From positions 1-64,000 of the forward strand of contig NZ_BAAALT010000003.1 in the NCBI RefSeq assembly GCF_039528515.1: DNA of 64,000 bases. Reading direction: 5' to 3'. Numbering within the stretch: position 1 is the stretch's first letter; each line of letters begins with the position of its first letter. The notes beneath the pieces were generated by a model that ran no database searches, was not told the origin of the DNA, and saw only the letters and a program-made list of their open reading frames with translations. Both the position numbers and the translations under genes were made by a program. Shown here piece by piece: positions 17,349-26,080 of this stretch. This DNA comes from Luedemannella flava (lineage in GTDB: Bacteria > Actinomycetota > Actinomycetes > Mycobacteriales > Micromonosporaceae).

Positions 17349-18043
17349 TGCGGGGAGGGACCGTCATAGCCACGCCACCCAGGCCGACCGTCGCGCGGGC
17401 CGCCAAGACCGCCCAGTCCTGGGCGGTCGACGTGCTCCGCGAGCAGATCATGTTGGGGCAGATCCGGCCCGGCGATCGGCTGCGTCAGGTCGAGATCGCC
17501 GCTGAGCTGGAGCTGTCCACGACACCCGTGCGCGAGGCCTTCCGCTCGCTGGCGACGGAGGGCCTGGTGCAGATCGACGAGCACCGCGGTGTCGTCGTCC
17601 GCAAGCTCACTCTCGAGGAGTGCATCGAGATGCAGGAGCTGATCGCCATCGTCGAACCGGACAACCTGCGCCACGCCGTGCCGCGGATGGACGCGGCGAC
17701 GCTGGCCGAGGCCGATGCCATCTGCCGGAAGATGGACCGCGCCGATGTCGGCAACCGCTATGCGTTGCTCAACCGCGAGCTGCACCTCACGTTGGCCCGG
17801 GCGTCCGGCCGTCAGCGGGCCATCGCCCTGTTGGCTGAGCTGCTGACCCTCAACGCTCTGCACGTTCCGTCCGACAGCACCCGGCTGCCCGGCCGCCGGG
17901 CGCAGGCACAGCGGGAACACCGCGCGCTGGTGGAGGCGGCCCGTGCCGGCGACGCCGAAGAGGCCGCGCGCGTGGTGTACGAGCACTGCCAGCCGATTCT
18001 GACGCTGCTGAGGGGCGACCTCGCGCGCAACGGCAACGGGTAA
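17348..18043 (+). CDS. GntR-family transcriptional regulator with FCD domain
   Basis: 231 aa. The N-terminal winged helix includes VEIAAELELSTTPVREAFRSLATEGLV (residues ~48-75). The all-helical FCD ligand domain carries metal-type histidines (ELHLTLARASG, REHRALVEA, YEHCQPIL). This subfamily usually represses catabolic genes and releases DNA on binding an organic acid. Five copies of a palindromic element flank it and the neighbouring transport/oxidoreductase genes, and it is the natural candidate to bind them. The start is unresolved: the GTG at 17348 abuts the operator with no upstream ribosome site, while GGGGAGGGA lies just inside the frame (17352-17360) with no ATG/GTG/TTG at the right distance after it. 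Confidence 0.88.
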   Translation: MRGGTVIATPPRPTVARAAKTAQSWAVDVLREQIMLGQIRPGDRLRQVEIAAELELSTTPVREAFRSLATEGLVQIDEHRGVVVRKLTLEECIEMQELIAIVEPDNLRHAVPRMDAATLAEADAICRKMDRADVGNRYALLNRELHLTLARASGRQRAIALLAELLTLNALHVPSDSTRLPGRRAQAQREHRALVEAARAGDAEEAARVVYEHCQPILTLLRGDLARNGNG

Positions 18044-18146
18044 GGGCGCCGGTCGGGCTTTGTTGCGACAGGGCACCGTTCTGTAAGCAGTTCGTTTCAC
18101 CCCTTGTCCGATCGCCCATGCATGGTCCACGCTCTCGGGAGAGAAT

Positions 18147-18162
18147 ATTATGCACAATCCAT
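18147..18162. promoter_or_regulatory. GntR regulon operator, site 2 (upstream of the MFS pair)
   Basis: ATTATGCACAATCCAT, the reverse orientation of site 1, lies 32 bases upstream of the first MFS gene. The 16-base match includes the CCAT flank. Confidence 0.75.
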
Positions 18163-18194
18163 AGTCCACAGCTGCGGAGGGAGCGGGCGCGCAA

Positions 18195-19454
18195 ATGATC
18201 AAAGGTGCGGTGGGCGACTCCCGTACCGCGGTCTCCGCCCCGGCGGTGGCCCTGATCGTCATCTGCCAGAGCATGCAGGGCTTCTCGCTCGGCGGCATCG
18301 CCCTCTTCCTGCCGCTGATCCGCGACGACATCGGGTTGACCTTCGCGGAGGCGGGCACGCTGGGCGCCGTTTCGCTGCTGGTGTTCGCGGCCATGCAGGT
18401 GCCGGCGGGCTACCTGGCGGACCGGTTCGGGCCCAAGCGCCTGTTCCTGCTCGGATTGCTCGGACTCAACCTCTGCTCCCTGGCGTTCGCGCAGCTGCAC
18501 TCGTTCGAGGCCCTCCTCGTCAACCAGGCACTCTCGGGCCTCGCCCGGTCCTTCGTCTTCGCGCCCGGGCTGCTCCTCATTACCCACGAGTTCCCGGCCG
18601 AACGCCGGGCGACCGCGCTCGGGCTCTACGTGGCCGGCGGTTTCTCCTCCAACGTGCTGCTCAGCCTGGTCGGCCCGGTGCTGGTGGGCGTTGTCGGGTG
18701 GCGATGGATCTTCGTCGGCTTCTCCGTCCTCGGTCTCGCGGTGACGCTGCTCTACTGGCGCGTCGGGAGTCCGGGGCCGGCCGGTCAGCGCGACTCCTAC
18801 GTGCGGCTGCGGGAGCTGCCTCGCCTGCTCGCCCATCCGGTCATGTGGGTCGCGGGCGGCGTCCAGTTCGTCCGGTACTCCGTGGTCAATGGTGTTGGGT
18901 TCTGGCTGCCGAGCTACCTCGTGGCCGACAAGGGCTTCTCCCTGCACACGGCCGGGTTGTTGCTGGGCGCGGCGGCGGTCGTGACCGCGCCGTCGAACTT
19001 TCTCGGCGGCCACGTATCCGACCGGCTGCAGCGTCCCGCGCTGGTCATCGGGGTGTCGTTGGCCGTGCTCACGGTGACTCTCCTGGTGCTGGCCTCGGCC
19101 CGGTCGACGCCCGTCGTGGTCGGTGTGGTCCTGCTTCAGGCGGTGTTCCTCCAGTTCTACTTCGGGCCGCTCTTCGAGATCCCCACGAGGGTGCTCGGCG
19201 ACCGCACCGCCGGGCTGACCAGTGGCTGGTCCAACCTCTGGGCGAACGTCGGCGGCCTGACCTTCGCCTTCGGGCTGGGCCAGGCCAAGGACGTGACCGG
19301 ATCGTTCGCCGTCGGCCTGTACGCGATGGTCGGCCTCTGCCTGCTCGGCCTGGTGGGCGCGTACGCACTCTCGGTCCTCCTGGCCCGGTCGCGGGAACAG
19401 GAACAGGCGCAGGCACCGCAGTTCGCCGCCGCCAGCGCCGAGCGCGGCTTGTGA
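18195..19454 (+). CDS. MFS transporter (organic-anion/oligosaccharide-type permease)
   Basis: 419-aa integral membrane protein with about 12 hydrophobic helices. The loop 2-3 signature of the major facilitator superfamily is visible (GYLADRFGPKRLFLL, residues ~75-90), and a second copy appears in the C-terminal half (GGHVSDRLQRPALV). The ATG at 18195 follows GGAGGG upstream. It sits directly behind operator site 2 and its stop overlaps the next gene by four bases, so the two transporters are cotranscribed and probably controlled by the adjacent GntR protein. Substrate unknown; uptake or efflux cannot be decided from sequence. Confidence 0.88.
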   Translation: MIKGAVGDSRTAVSAPAVALIVICQSMQGFSLGGIALFLPLIRDDIGLTFAEAGTLGAVSLLVFAAMQVPAGYLADRFGPKRLFLLGLLGLNLCSLAFAQLHSFEALLVNQALSGLARSFVFAPGLLLITHEFPAERRATALGLYVAGGFSSNVLLSLVGPVLVGVVGWRWIFVGFSVLGLAVTLLYWRVGSPGPAGQRDSYVRLRELPRLLAHPVMWVAGGVQFVRYSVVNGVGFWLPSYLVADKGFSLHTAGLLLGAAAVVTAPSNFLGGHVSDRLQRPALVIGVSLAVLTVTLLVLASARSTPVVVGVVLLQAVFLQFYFGPLFEIPTRVLGDRTAGLTSGWSNLWANVGGLTFAFGLGQAKDVTGSFAVGLYAMVGLCLLGLVGAYALSVLLARSREQEQAQAPQFAAASAERGL

Positions 19455-20776
19455 ACTGGCGGGCGGTTGCCCGAGCCGGGTCGCGGAAACGCCCGACGTC
19501 GGCGGGGGAGCCCGGCGCGTTCGCCGCGCTGTCCATCCCGCTGTTCCGGGCCATGTGGCTCGCGGAGTTCGCCGGCGACGTGGGCAACTGGATGCACACG
19601 GTCGGCGCGCAATGGGTGATCATCGGACATCCGGACGCCGTGCTGTTCGCGGCGCTCCTGGTGGGGGCCGCGCGCATGCCGAGCCTGGCGCTGGCGGTCC
19701 CCTTGGGCGCGATCGCCGACCTGTTCGACCGGCGCCGGCTGCTCCTGTGGTCACAGGCCTTCCAGGTGGTGGTCGGCGCGGCCCTCGCCGTCGCGAGCCT
19801 GCTCGGACGGCTGACGCCGGTCGCGTTGCTGGCGTTCACGCTGCTGCTCGGACTCGGCTCCGCGCTGTCCATGGTGGCGTTCCAGGCCCTGGTGCCCCAG
19901 TTGGTACCGCCGTCGCGACTGCATTCCGCGGCCGCCCTGACCCAGGTGAACCTGAACATCGCCCGGGTGGTGGGGCCGATGCTCGGCGGTCTGCTCGTCG
20001 CCGTGATCGGACCGACGTCGGTCTTCGCCCTGGACGCGCTGTCCTACCTGGTCTTCGTGGTCGTCCTGTGCTTCTGCACGGTCCCCGGCCGGCCGCCCGG
20101 TCCGCGCCCGCAGTTCCGGCACGCGCTCGTCGAGGGCGTCGGCTACGTCCGGCGTTCGGTCCTGATGCGGCGGATCCTGGTCCACTCGTTCCTGACCGGG
20201 ATCCCGTGCGCCGCCGTCTGGGCGCTGCTGCCCTCGGTGTCCACGCTGCGTCTCGGCGCCGGTGCGCCCGGGTACGGTCTGCTCCTCGCGGCCGCCGGCG
20301 TGGGCAGCATCTGCGGGGCCGCGCTCCTGCCGCTCGTACGTCGATGGGCGAGCGACAACGCGAGCCTGATCCTCGGCAGTGTGGTCACGGCCGCGGCGCT
20401 GGCCGTGCTGGGTGCGGTGGACAGCCTCGCGGGCGCGGCGCTGGCGTTGTTCGCCTTCGGTACCGCCTGGATGGTCATGCAGACGCCGTTGGCCGCCACC
20501 ATGCAGCTGATCGCCCCCGACTGGGTGCGGGGGCGGGCGATGGCCCTGTTCCAGACCGTGCGTACGGGAAGCCAGTCGCTCGGCGCGGTCGGGTGGGGCC
20601 TGCTGGCGACGAACCTCGGGCTGCTCGCGGCAGTCGAGGTGTCCGCGGCGGCCATGGCGCTCGCGGCGCTGCTCGCCGTGTGCTGGCCGGTCGGCCCGGG
20701 AAGGCGCGCGGCCGGCCAGCCGGACGAGGAGCACGTTCAGCGAGCGGCGACGGTCATCCCTCGACTGCCCGGTTGA
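19451..20776 (+). CDS. MFS transporter, EntS/MFS_3-like exporter family
   Basis: 441-aa membrane protein of the MFS_3 (enterobactin exporter-like) type. The N-terminus FRAMWLAEFAGDVGNWMHTVGAQW and the loop IADLFDRRRLLLWSQ are typical, with 10-12 hydrophobic helices overall. The GTG at 19451 overlaps the stop of the preceding MFS gene (GTGA). The 3' end overlaps the converging ABC permease gene by 23 bases. Members often export siderophores or toxic metabolites, so here it may remove an intermediate or analogue of the regulon's substrate. That role is inference. Confidence 0.87.
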   Translation: MNWRAVARAGSRKRPTSAGEPGAFAALSIPLFRAMWLAEFAGDVGNWMHTVGAQWVIIGHPDAVLFAALLVGAARMPSLALAVPLGAIADLFDRRRLLLWSQAFQVVVGAALAVASLLGRLTPVALLAFTLLLGLGSALSMVAFQALVPQLVPPSRLHSAAALTQVNLNIARVVGPMLGGLLVAVIGPTSVFALDALSYLVFVVVLCFCTVPGRPPGPRPQFRHALVEGVGYVRRSVLMRRILVHSFLTGIPCAAVWALLPSVSTLRLGAGAPGYGLLLAAAGVGSICGAALLPLVRRWASDNASLILGSVVTAAALAVLGAVDSLAGAALALFAFGTAWMVMQTPLAATMQLIAPDWVRGRAMALFQTVRTGSQSLGAVGWGLLATNLGLLAAVEVSAAAMALAALLAVCWPVGPGRRAAGQPDEEHVQRAATVIPRLPG

Positions 20777-21671
20777 CGCCGGCCGCGGCCTGGGCGATGC
20801 CGTCGGTGACGAGGTTCGCCCCGACCGTGAGGACGGCGATGGCGATGATGGGCAGCAGGACGCTCATGGGTGCCAGGGTCAGGCCGTTCTGGTTCTCCTG
20901 GATCATCAGGCCCCAGTCGGCCGCCGGCGGACCCGAGCCCAGCCCCAGGTAGGCGAGCCCCGCGATCGCGCCGATGGACTGGGTCAGCCGCAGGCCGAAC
21001 TCGACCGTCAGCGGCGCCGCGATGTTCGGCAGGATCTCGCTGGCCAGGATCCGCCGGGTGGGCGTGCCGGTGCCCTCGGCGTAGCGAACATAGTCCGAGT
21101 CGCGTACCTGCATCGTCGATGACCGCACGATCCGCGCGGTGTACGGCATGATGCCCAGACCGACGACGCCGACCAGCACCCAGTCGTGGGGCCCGCTCAC
21201 GGTGATCAGGAGCAACGCGAGCACGATGCCGGGGAAGGCGAGGAGCAGGTCCGCCAGCCGCATGACCGCCTCGTCGGCGAACCGGGTCGAGTAGCCGGCG
21301 AGCAGCCCCAGCGCCGTTCCGGTCCCGACGCCGAGGACGGTGCCGAGAAACGCGATAACAAGGATCGACCGACCGCCGAGGAGGAACCGGCTCAGCACGT
21401 CGCGGCCGAGATTGTCGGTGCCCAACGTCGCGACGTCGGAGTTGGCGAGGAAGGGAATGTCGACGAACTCGGTCGCACTGTATGGCGCGAGGAACGGACC
21501 CACCATCGCCACCGCGACGAGCAGGCCGACGGCGACGAGCCCGATCCGGGTACGCCGCAGGCCGAGCGCCTGCCGGAGGAATCCGCGGTGCCGGCGCATC
21601 GGCGTGGTGACAGAGGTCGGTGCGGTGACGGTCATGGGTGCGTTCCCCACCTTTCCGGGTACGGGGTTCAC
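20754..21671 (-). CDS. ABC importer permease, DppC-like
   Basis: 305-aa inner-membrane permease of the dipeptide/oligopeptide/nickel class. An N-terminal helix precedes the periplasmic segment with LGTDNLGRDVLSR, the hallmark of DppC-type subunits. Six helices follow, with the cytoplasmic EAA loop (YAEGTGTPTRRILASEILPN) that contacts the ATPase. Its ATG overlaps the stop of the upstream permease (ATGA). It is last in the minus-strand operon that starts at 27030. Substrate unknown. Confidence 0.92.
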   Translation of the reverse strand: MNPVPGKVGNAPMTVTAPTSVTTPMRRHRGFLRQALGLRRTRIGLVAVGLLVAVAMVGPFLAPYSATEFVDIPFLANSDVATLGTDNLGRDVLSRFLLGGRSILVIAFLGTVLGVGTGTALGLLAGYSTRFADEAVMRLADLLLAFPGIVLALLLITVSGPHDWVLVGVVGLGIMPYTARIVRSSTMQVRDSDYVRYAEGTGTPTRRILASEILPNIAAPLTVEFGLRLTQSIGAIAGLAYLGLGSGPPAADWGLMIQENQNGLTLAPMSVLLPIIAIAVLTVGANLVTDGIAQAAAGVNRAVEG

Positions 21672-22624
21672 AGCAGTTTCGTCCGCAGGCGCGGCGTGGC
21701 GAAGGCGACGGCGAGGTCGGCCAGCAGATTGATCACAACGCAGATCGCCGCGAGCAGCACGACGATCGTCTGGACCACGGGGACGTCGCGATGGTTGACC
21801 GCCTGCACGAGCTCGTAGCCGACGCCCGGGTAGGAGAAGACGGTCTCGACCACGATGATGCCGCCGGTGAGGAAGAGCAGCGTCAGGGCCAGGGCCTGGA
21901 TCATCGGCCCCAGACCGTTGCGCAGGGCGTGCCGGAAGATGACCCGCCGCTCAGGCAGCCCTTTGAGCCGCGCCAGCATGATGTAGTCGCTCTGCAGTAC
22001 GTCGATCATGGCTGCGCGGACCATGCGGATCGGGTAGGGGATCATCGACAGCACGGCCGCGATCATGGGCGCCACCACGAGATCGAGCTGCAGCCAGACC
22101 GACTTCTCCGGATCGATGATGCTGGCGGCGGGCAGCCAGTGAAAGACGTTCGTCGCGAAGAAATAGATGACCAGTACGCCGATCGCGAAGCCCGGAATCG
22201 CGCTCAGCACCAGCGTGAGGACCGAGTTGACGTTGTCGAAGGCGCGGCCGTTGCGGATCGCGCTCAGCGTGCCGATGCCGATCGCGAGCGGACCCATCAC
22301 GAGCATGGCCATGATGCTGAGCACCGCCGTGTTCTCCATGCGGCTGCCCACGATGTCGGAGACGCTCAGGCTAGACACCAGGGAGCTGCCCCACTCGCCG
22401 GTGAACAACCCCTTGATCCACGTTACGTACTGGGTGAGCAGGGGCTGGTCGAGGCCGAGCTGGCGGGTCAGCGACTCGAACTGCTCCGGGGTGGCGTCAT
22501 GACCAAGCAGGCTGGTCACTGCGTCGCCCGGCAGCAGGTGGATCGTCACGAAGACGAGCACCGATATCAGCCACAGCATGAGCAGTCCACCGGCCAGCCG
22601 GCGGATCAGCATAGATTTGATCAT
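21668..22624 (-). CDS. ABC importer permease, DppB-like
   Basis: 318-aa permease pairing with the following DppC-like subunit. The N-terminus RRLAGGLLMLWLISVLVFV and the loop LPGDAVTSLLGHDATPEQ are typical of DppB proteins. The EAA loop is YIMLARLKGLPERRVIFRHA. I chose the ATG at 22624, just after the stop of the binding-protein gene (13 bases away), rather than the far upstream frame extension that runs into that gene. Confidence 0.92.
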   Translation of the reverse strand: MIKSMLIRRLAGGLLMLWLISVLVFVTIHLLPGDAVTSLLGHDATPEQFESLTRQLGLDQPLLTQYVTWIKGLFTGEWGSSLVSSLSVSDIVGSRMENTAVLSIMAMLVMGPLAIGIGTLSAIRNGRAFDNVNSVLTLVLSAIPGFAIGVLVIYFFATNVFHWLPAASIIDPEKSVWLQLDLVVAPMIAAVLSMIPYPIRMVRAAMIDVLQSDYIMLARLKGLPERRVIFRHALRNGLGPMIQALALTLLFLTGGIIVVETVFSYPGVGYELVQAVNHRDVPVVQTIVVLLAAICVVINLLADLAVAFATPRLRTKLL

Positions 22625-22637
22625 GACGCCCTCCGCG

Positions 22638-24200
22638 TTACTTGAACGAGACCAGCCGGTAGCGCCACGCGCCCAGACTCCAGCCGTTGGAGTTGAACGG
22701 CGTGAAGCCGGTGAGGTTCTTGCTGTACACATCGAGGTTGTTCTTGAAGGTGTGGACGATGTCGGGGCCCATCTCGTAGAACCGCTGGAAGAGCTTGCCG
22801 CCCAACTCCTTCTGCAGGGCCGGGTCGGTCGTCTTCAGCAGGTCGCGGTAGATGGCGTCGCCCGCGGGGTCGTCCCAGTGGCTGTCGTTCGCGCCGCCGC
22901 CCTTCAGGAACCGCCCGGAGTAGCTCAGACCGATGACGCTCGCGGCCCAGTAGCCGTTGGTGAAGGGCCAGTCCTTGAACTTGGCGTCGTACGCGGTGGG
23001 TGACAGGTTCTCGATCTTCACCGTCACGCCGGCGGCCGCGGCCTGCTGCGCGAACACCTGGGCCGAGTTGACCAGTCCGCCGTTCTCGGGGGTGGTCGTC
23101 AGCGTGACCGTCATGCCCTCGAGGCCGGCGGCCTTGAGCAGGGACTTGGCCTGGTCGATGTCCTGCACCCGCTGGGGCAGGGTGGGGTAGGCCGGGTCGG
23201 CCGGGTTGGGCATGTCGTTGGCGATCTCGGCGTACCCGCTGTAGGCCTGCTTCACCATCGCCGGTCGGTCGACCATGAGCCGGAACGCCTGACGCACCCG
23301 GACGTCGTTGAAGGGTGCCAGGTCCACCCGCATGGTGATCGGCTGGTAGAAGCCCGACTTCGTGATCATCGTCTCGAACTTGCTGGACGACCCGATCTGG
23401 GCCAGCACGGTCGGGTCCACACCGTCGATCGCGTCCACCTGGCCGGCCAGCAGGGCGGCCGTCCGCGAGGTGTTGTCGGCGAACGTGATGATGTGGACCT
23501 CGTCGAGGTAGGGCTGGCCCTCCAGCCAGTAGTTCGGGTTGCGCACGAAGACGCTGCGGGCACCCGGGGTGAAGCTCTTGTACTTGAACGGTCCGGTCCC
23601 GACCGGGTTCGCCGGGTCGTAGTCGGTCGGCAGGATGCTGGTCGTGGCCGACCCCCACCGCTTGGGGAACATCGAGTCCGGCGTGATGAGGTTGAACTGC
23701 ACCGTACGGTCGTCGATCTTCTTGAGATCGTTCGGGTTGACGGCCGCGAGCGCGGTCTTGGCCCGGCCGTAGTTGTCCGGGTTGAGGATCCGCCGGACCG
23801 TGAAGATCAGGTCGTCCGCGGTCAGCGTCTTGCCGTGGTGGAACTCGACACCCTGCCGGAGCCGGACCGTGGCCACGGTCGCGTCGGCGTTCAGCTCGAT
23901 GGACTCGGCCAGCGCGAACTCCAGGTGGTACGGCAGCTCCGAGCTGAGGTACATCAGGCTGTCGTACAGGTTCTGCGACCGCTGCTGGTCCATGTCGGTG
24001 GAGCTGAAGTGGGCGTCCAGGGTGTCCTTGGTGCCACCGATGCTGCCGACGCGCAGCGTGCCGCCGCGCTTGGGCGGTCCGCTCGGCGACGGGTTCGACG
24101 AGGAGTCGGGGGTGGAGGTGCCGCACGCGGCCAGTGCGGCCAGACCGATGGCGCCCGTGCCGCCGGCGAGGAAGGAACGTCGGGAAAGTGGAGGAGCCAT
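22638..24200 (-). CDS. Extracellular solute-binding lipoprotein of a peptide/nickel-type ABC importer (SBP family 5)
   Basis: 520-aa substrate-binding protein. The N-terminus carries a twin-arginine-like signal (SRRSFLAGG) and a lipobox (LAAC, Cys26), so it is a membrane-tethered lipoprotein. The family 5 body is recognisable: RGGTLRVG, LRQGVEFHHGKTLTADDLIFT, DPANPVGTGPFKY and NPNYW. These proteins bind di- and oligopeptides, nickel chelates, opines and related solutes. It lies two bases after the hydroxyacid dehydrogenase gene and before both permeases, so it supplies the specificity of this importer. The ligand is not predictable. Confidence 0.93.
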   Translation of the reverse strand: MAPPLSRRSFLAGGTGAIGLAALAACGTSTPDSSSNPSPSGPPKRGGTLRVGSIGGTKDTLDAHFSSTDMDQQRSQNLYDSLMYLSSELPYHLEFALAESIELNADATVATVRLRQGVEFHHGKTLTADDLIFTVRRILNPDNYGRAKTALAAVNPNDLKKIDDRTVQFNLITPDSMFPKRWGSATTSILPTDYDPANPVGTGPFKYKSFTPGARSVFVRNPNYWLEGQPYLDEVHIITFADNTSRTAALLAGQVDAIDGVDPTVLAQIGSSSKFETMITKSGFYQPITMRVDLAPFNDVRVRQAFRLMVDRPAMVKQAYSGYAEIANDMPNPADPAYPTLPQRVQDIDQAKSLLKAAGLEGMTVTLTTTPENGGLVNSAQVFAQQAAAAGVTVKIENLSPTAYDAKFKDWPFTNGYWAASVIGLSYSGRFLKGGGANDSHWDDPAGDAIYRDLLKTTDPALQKELGGKLFQRFYEMGPDIVHTFKNNLDVYSKNLTGFTPFNSNGWSLGAWRYRLVSFK

Positions 24201-24202
24201 GG

Positions 24203-25219
24203 TTACACCTTTCGGGTGGCGACGATGTCGGCGACGATCGCGTTGGCGATCGCCAGGGTCTGGGCACCGCGGGAGTCGTGCGTCGCGCCGCCGTTGTGGG
24301 GGGTGAGGACGACGTTGTCCATCGCTCGTAGGGCGAGCGGGATGTAGGGGTCGTGCACGACGGGGGGCTCGTGCCAGTACACGTCGAGCCCGGCGCCGGC
24401 GATGACGCCGTCGCGAAGCGCGCGGATCATCGCGTCCTCGTCGACCAGCCGGCCACGGCCGACGTTGATGAAGTACGCCGTGGGCTTCATGAGGGCGAAC
24501 TCGCGCTCGCCCATCAGGCGCAGGTTGCGGTCCTCGAAGTTGGCGAGCATGCAGACGTAGTCGCCGCGCGCGATCAGCTCATCCGGGTCGCCGACCCACT
24601 CGACGCCCAGCTCCGCCTCCTCGGCCTCGGAGAGTGCGGTCCGCTTGGTGTACAGCACGGTCATGTCGAGCGCGCGGAGCTTGCGTACGGCCTGCCGCGC
24701 CACCCTGCCCAGGCCGTAGAGCGCGACGGTCTTGCCGGTGCAGCCCTGGCCCATCAGGTCCATCGTCATTTCCTGGAAGAACCCGTTGCGGCGGCAGTAC
24801 CTGTCGGCCTCCACGACCCGGTAGGCCAGATTGAGGATCAGGGCCACCATCAGGTCCGCTGTGGCCCGCGGGTTGAGCCCGTAGCCGTTAAGGCTCCACC
24901 CGCCGTCGGCCGGCGGCGCCGGGCGGTCGGCGATGAGCAGCTTGATGCCGGCCTTCTCGCAGGCGTCGACGGCGTGCAGTTCCGGCCGGGCGGCGGCGAG
25001 GCCGTAGCCGCGCAGCTCAGGGTTCGCCGCGACCATCGACTCCGAGATTGGCGTCGAATGCATGCAGAAGATGTAGTCCGACCGGCGCGCGGCACTCTCC
25101 AGCTCGCCGATACTCACCTCGCGGTGGGCCCAGGGAAAGACCTCGACCTCGCCATACTCGCGCAGCCGGTTCAGCGCGACGTCGGGAACCGGCTGCGAAA
25201 CGAAGATCTTCGGTACCAT
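24203..25219 (-). CDS. D-2-hydroxyacid dehydrogenase-family protein (paralogue A)
   Basis: 338-aa NAD-dependent 2-hydroxyacid dehydrogenase. The Rossmann motif is GLGRVA, with Ala replacing the last Gly of GxGxxG. The catalytic Arg lies in NVGRGRLVDE, the Glu in VYWHEPP and the His in LTPHNGG, so the Arg-Glu-His triad is complete. The C-terminal half is close to the paralogue at 27323-28321 (shared EMTMDLMGQGCTGKTV). The ATG at 25219 has AAGGG at a suitable distance and is preferred to the GTG one codon upstream. Gene order between an exporter and a binding protein suggests that it acts on the imported compound. Confidence 0.9.
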   Translation of the reverse strand: MVPKIFVSQPVPDVALNRLREYGEVEVFPWAHREVSIGELESAARRSDYIFCMHSTPISESMVAANPELRGYGLAAARPELHAVDACEKAGIKLLIADRPAPPADGGWSLNGYGLNPRATADLMVALILNLAYRVVEADRYCRRNGFFQEMTMDLMGQGCTGKTVALYGLGRVARQAVRKLRALDMTVLYTKRTALSEAEEAELGVEWVGDPDELIARGDYVCMLANFEDRNLRLMGEREFALMKPTAYFINVGRGRLVDEDAMIRALRDGVIAGAGLDVYWHEPPVVHDPYIPLALRAMDNVVLTPHNGGATHDSRGAQTLAIANAIVADIVATRKV

Positions 25220-25255
25220 CACGCAACCCTTCGTGGGGAACGACGTTGATCGGGG

Positions 25256-26080
25256 TCAGGGGCGTTGGTAGCGCCGCACGCCCAGGTAGGTGAACAGGAT
25301 CGTGATGCCGCCCGTCCACAGGGCGTAGTGGACGAAGGGCGTGAGCAGGTCGCCACCGACCGCGAGGTGCCGGGACAGGTCGACCACCGAGGTCACCGGG
25401 TTGACGCGGGCGAAGGCCTGCAGCCAGCCCGGCATCTGGTCGATCGGGGCGAAGCCGGAGCTGCCGAAGACGAGCGGCAGCGTCGGCGTGATCAGCATCG
25501 TCTGGGCCGCCTCCGGATCGCGGGAGGTGAGTCCGACCCAGGCGGCGAACGAGGTCACCGCCAGGCCGAACAGTGCGATGGCGCCGATCGACGCGACGGC
25601 CCGCAGCGCGCCGAACTGGAACTGGAAACCGACGAATATGACCGCGATGGCGGCGAGCACCGCGGTCTGGACACTGATCCGGATCGTGTCGCTGATGGTC
25701 CGGCCGACCAGGGCGGCGGATCGCGCGATCGGCAGCGACCGCAGCCGGTCGTTCATCCCGGACGACGAGTCGTGCGACACGGCGACGCCGGTGCGCATCG
25801 CGGCCACCATCACGGCCTGCGTGAGCACCCCGGGGATGACGTAGTCGCGGTAGGCGACGCCCGGGATCCGGGCCACGTTGTTGAAGACGTAGGCGAACAG
25901 CATCATGTTGGTGAGCGGCTGCACGATGGACAGCAGCAGCAACTGCCGGTTCCGGTAGAACTTCAGCAGGTTGCGGTGCACCAGGGTGGCGATGTTCGCG
26001 CCGACCTGGCCGGGGGTCAGCCGGTCGATCTCCGGGAGCGCGCCGGGGCCGCCCGAGTGGCCGAGCTGGAGCAGGCTCAT
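25256..26080 (-). CDS. ABC-2 type exporter permease (DrrB-like)
   Basis: 274-aa membrane protein with six hydrophobic helices and the ABC-2 transporter layout of daunorubicin-exporter permeases: a cytoplasmic N-terminus (LVHRNLLKFYRNRQLLLLS), QPLTNMMLFAYVFNNV, and SSGMNDRLRSLPIAR before the third helix. Its ATG overlaps the stop of the ATPase gene (ATGA). With that partner it forms a drug- or metabolite-exporting ABC pump, probably driven from operator site 3. Confidence 0.9.
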   Translation of the reverse strand: MSLLQLGHSGGPGALPEIDRLTPGQVGANIATLVHRNLLKFYRNRQLLLLSIVQPLTNMMLFAYVFNNVARIPGVAYRDYVIPGVLTQAVMVAAMRTGVAVSHDSSSGMNDRLRSLPIARSAALVGRTISDTIRISVQTAVLAAIAVIFVGFQFQFGALRAVASIGAIALFGLAVTSFAAWVGLTSRDPEAAQTMLITPTLPLVFGSSGFAPIDQMPGWLQAFARVNPVTSVVDLSRHLAVGGDLLTPFVHYALWTGGITILFTYLGVRRYQRP

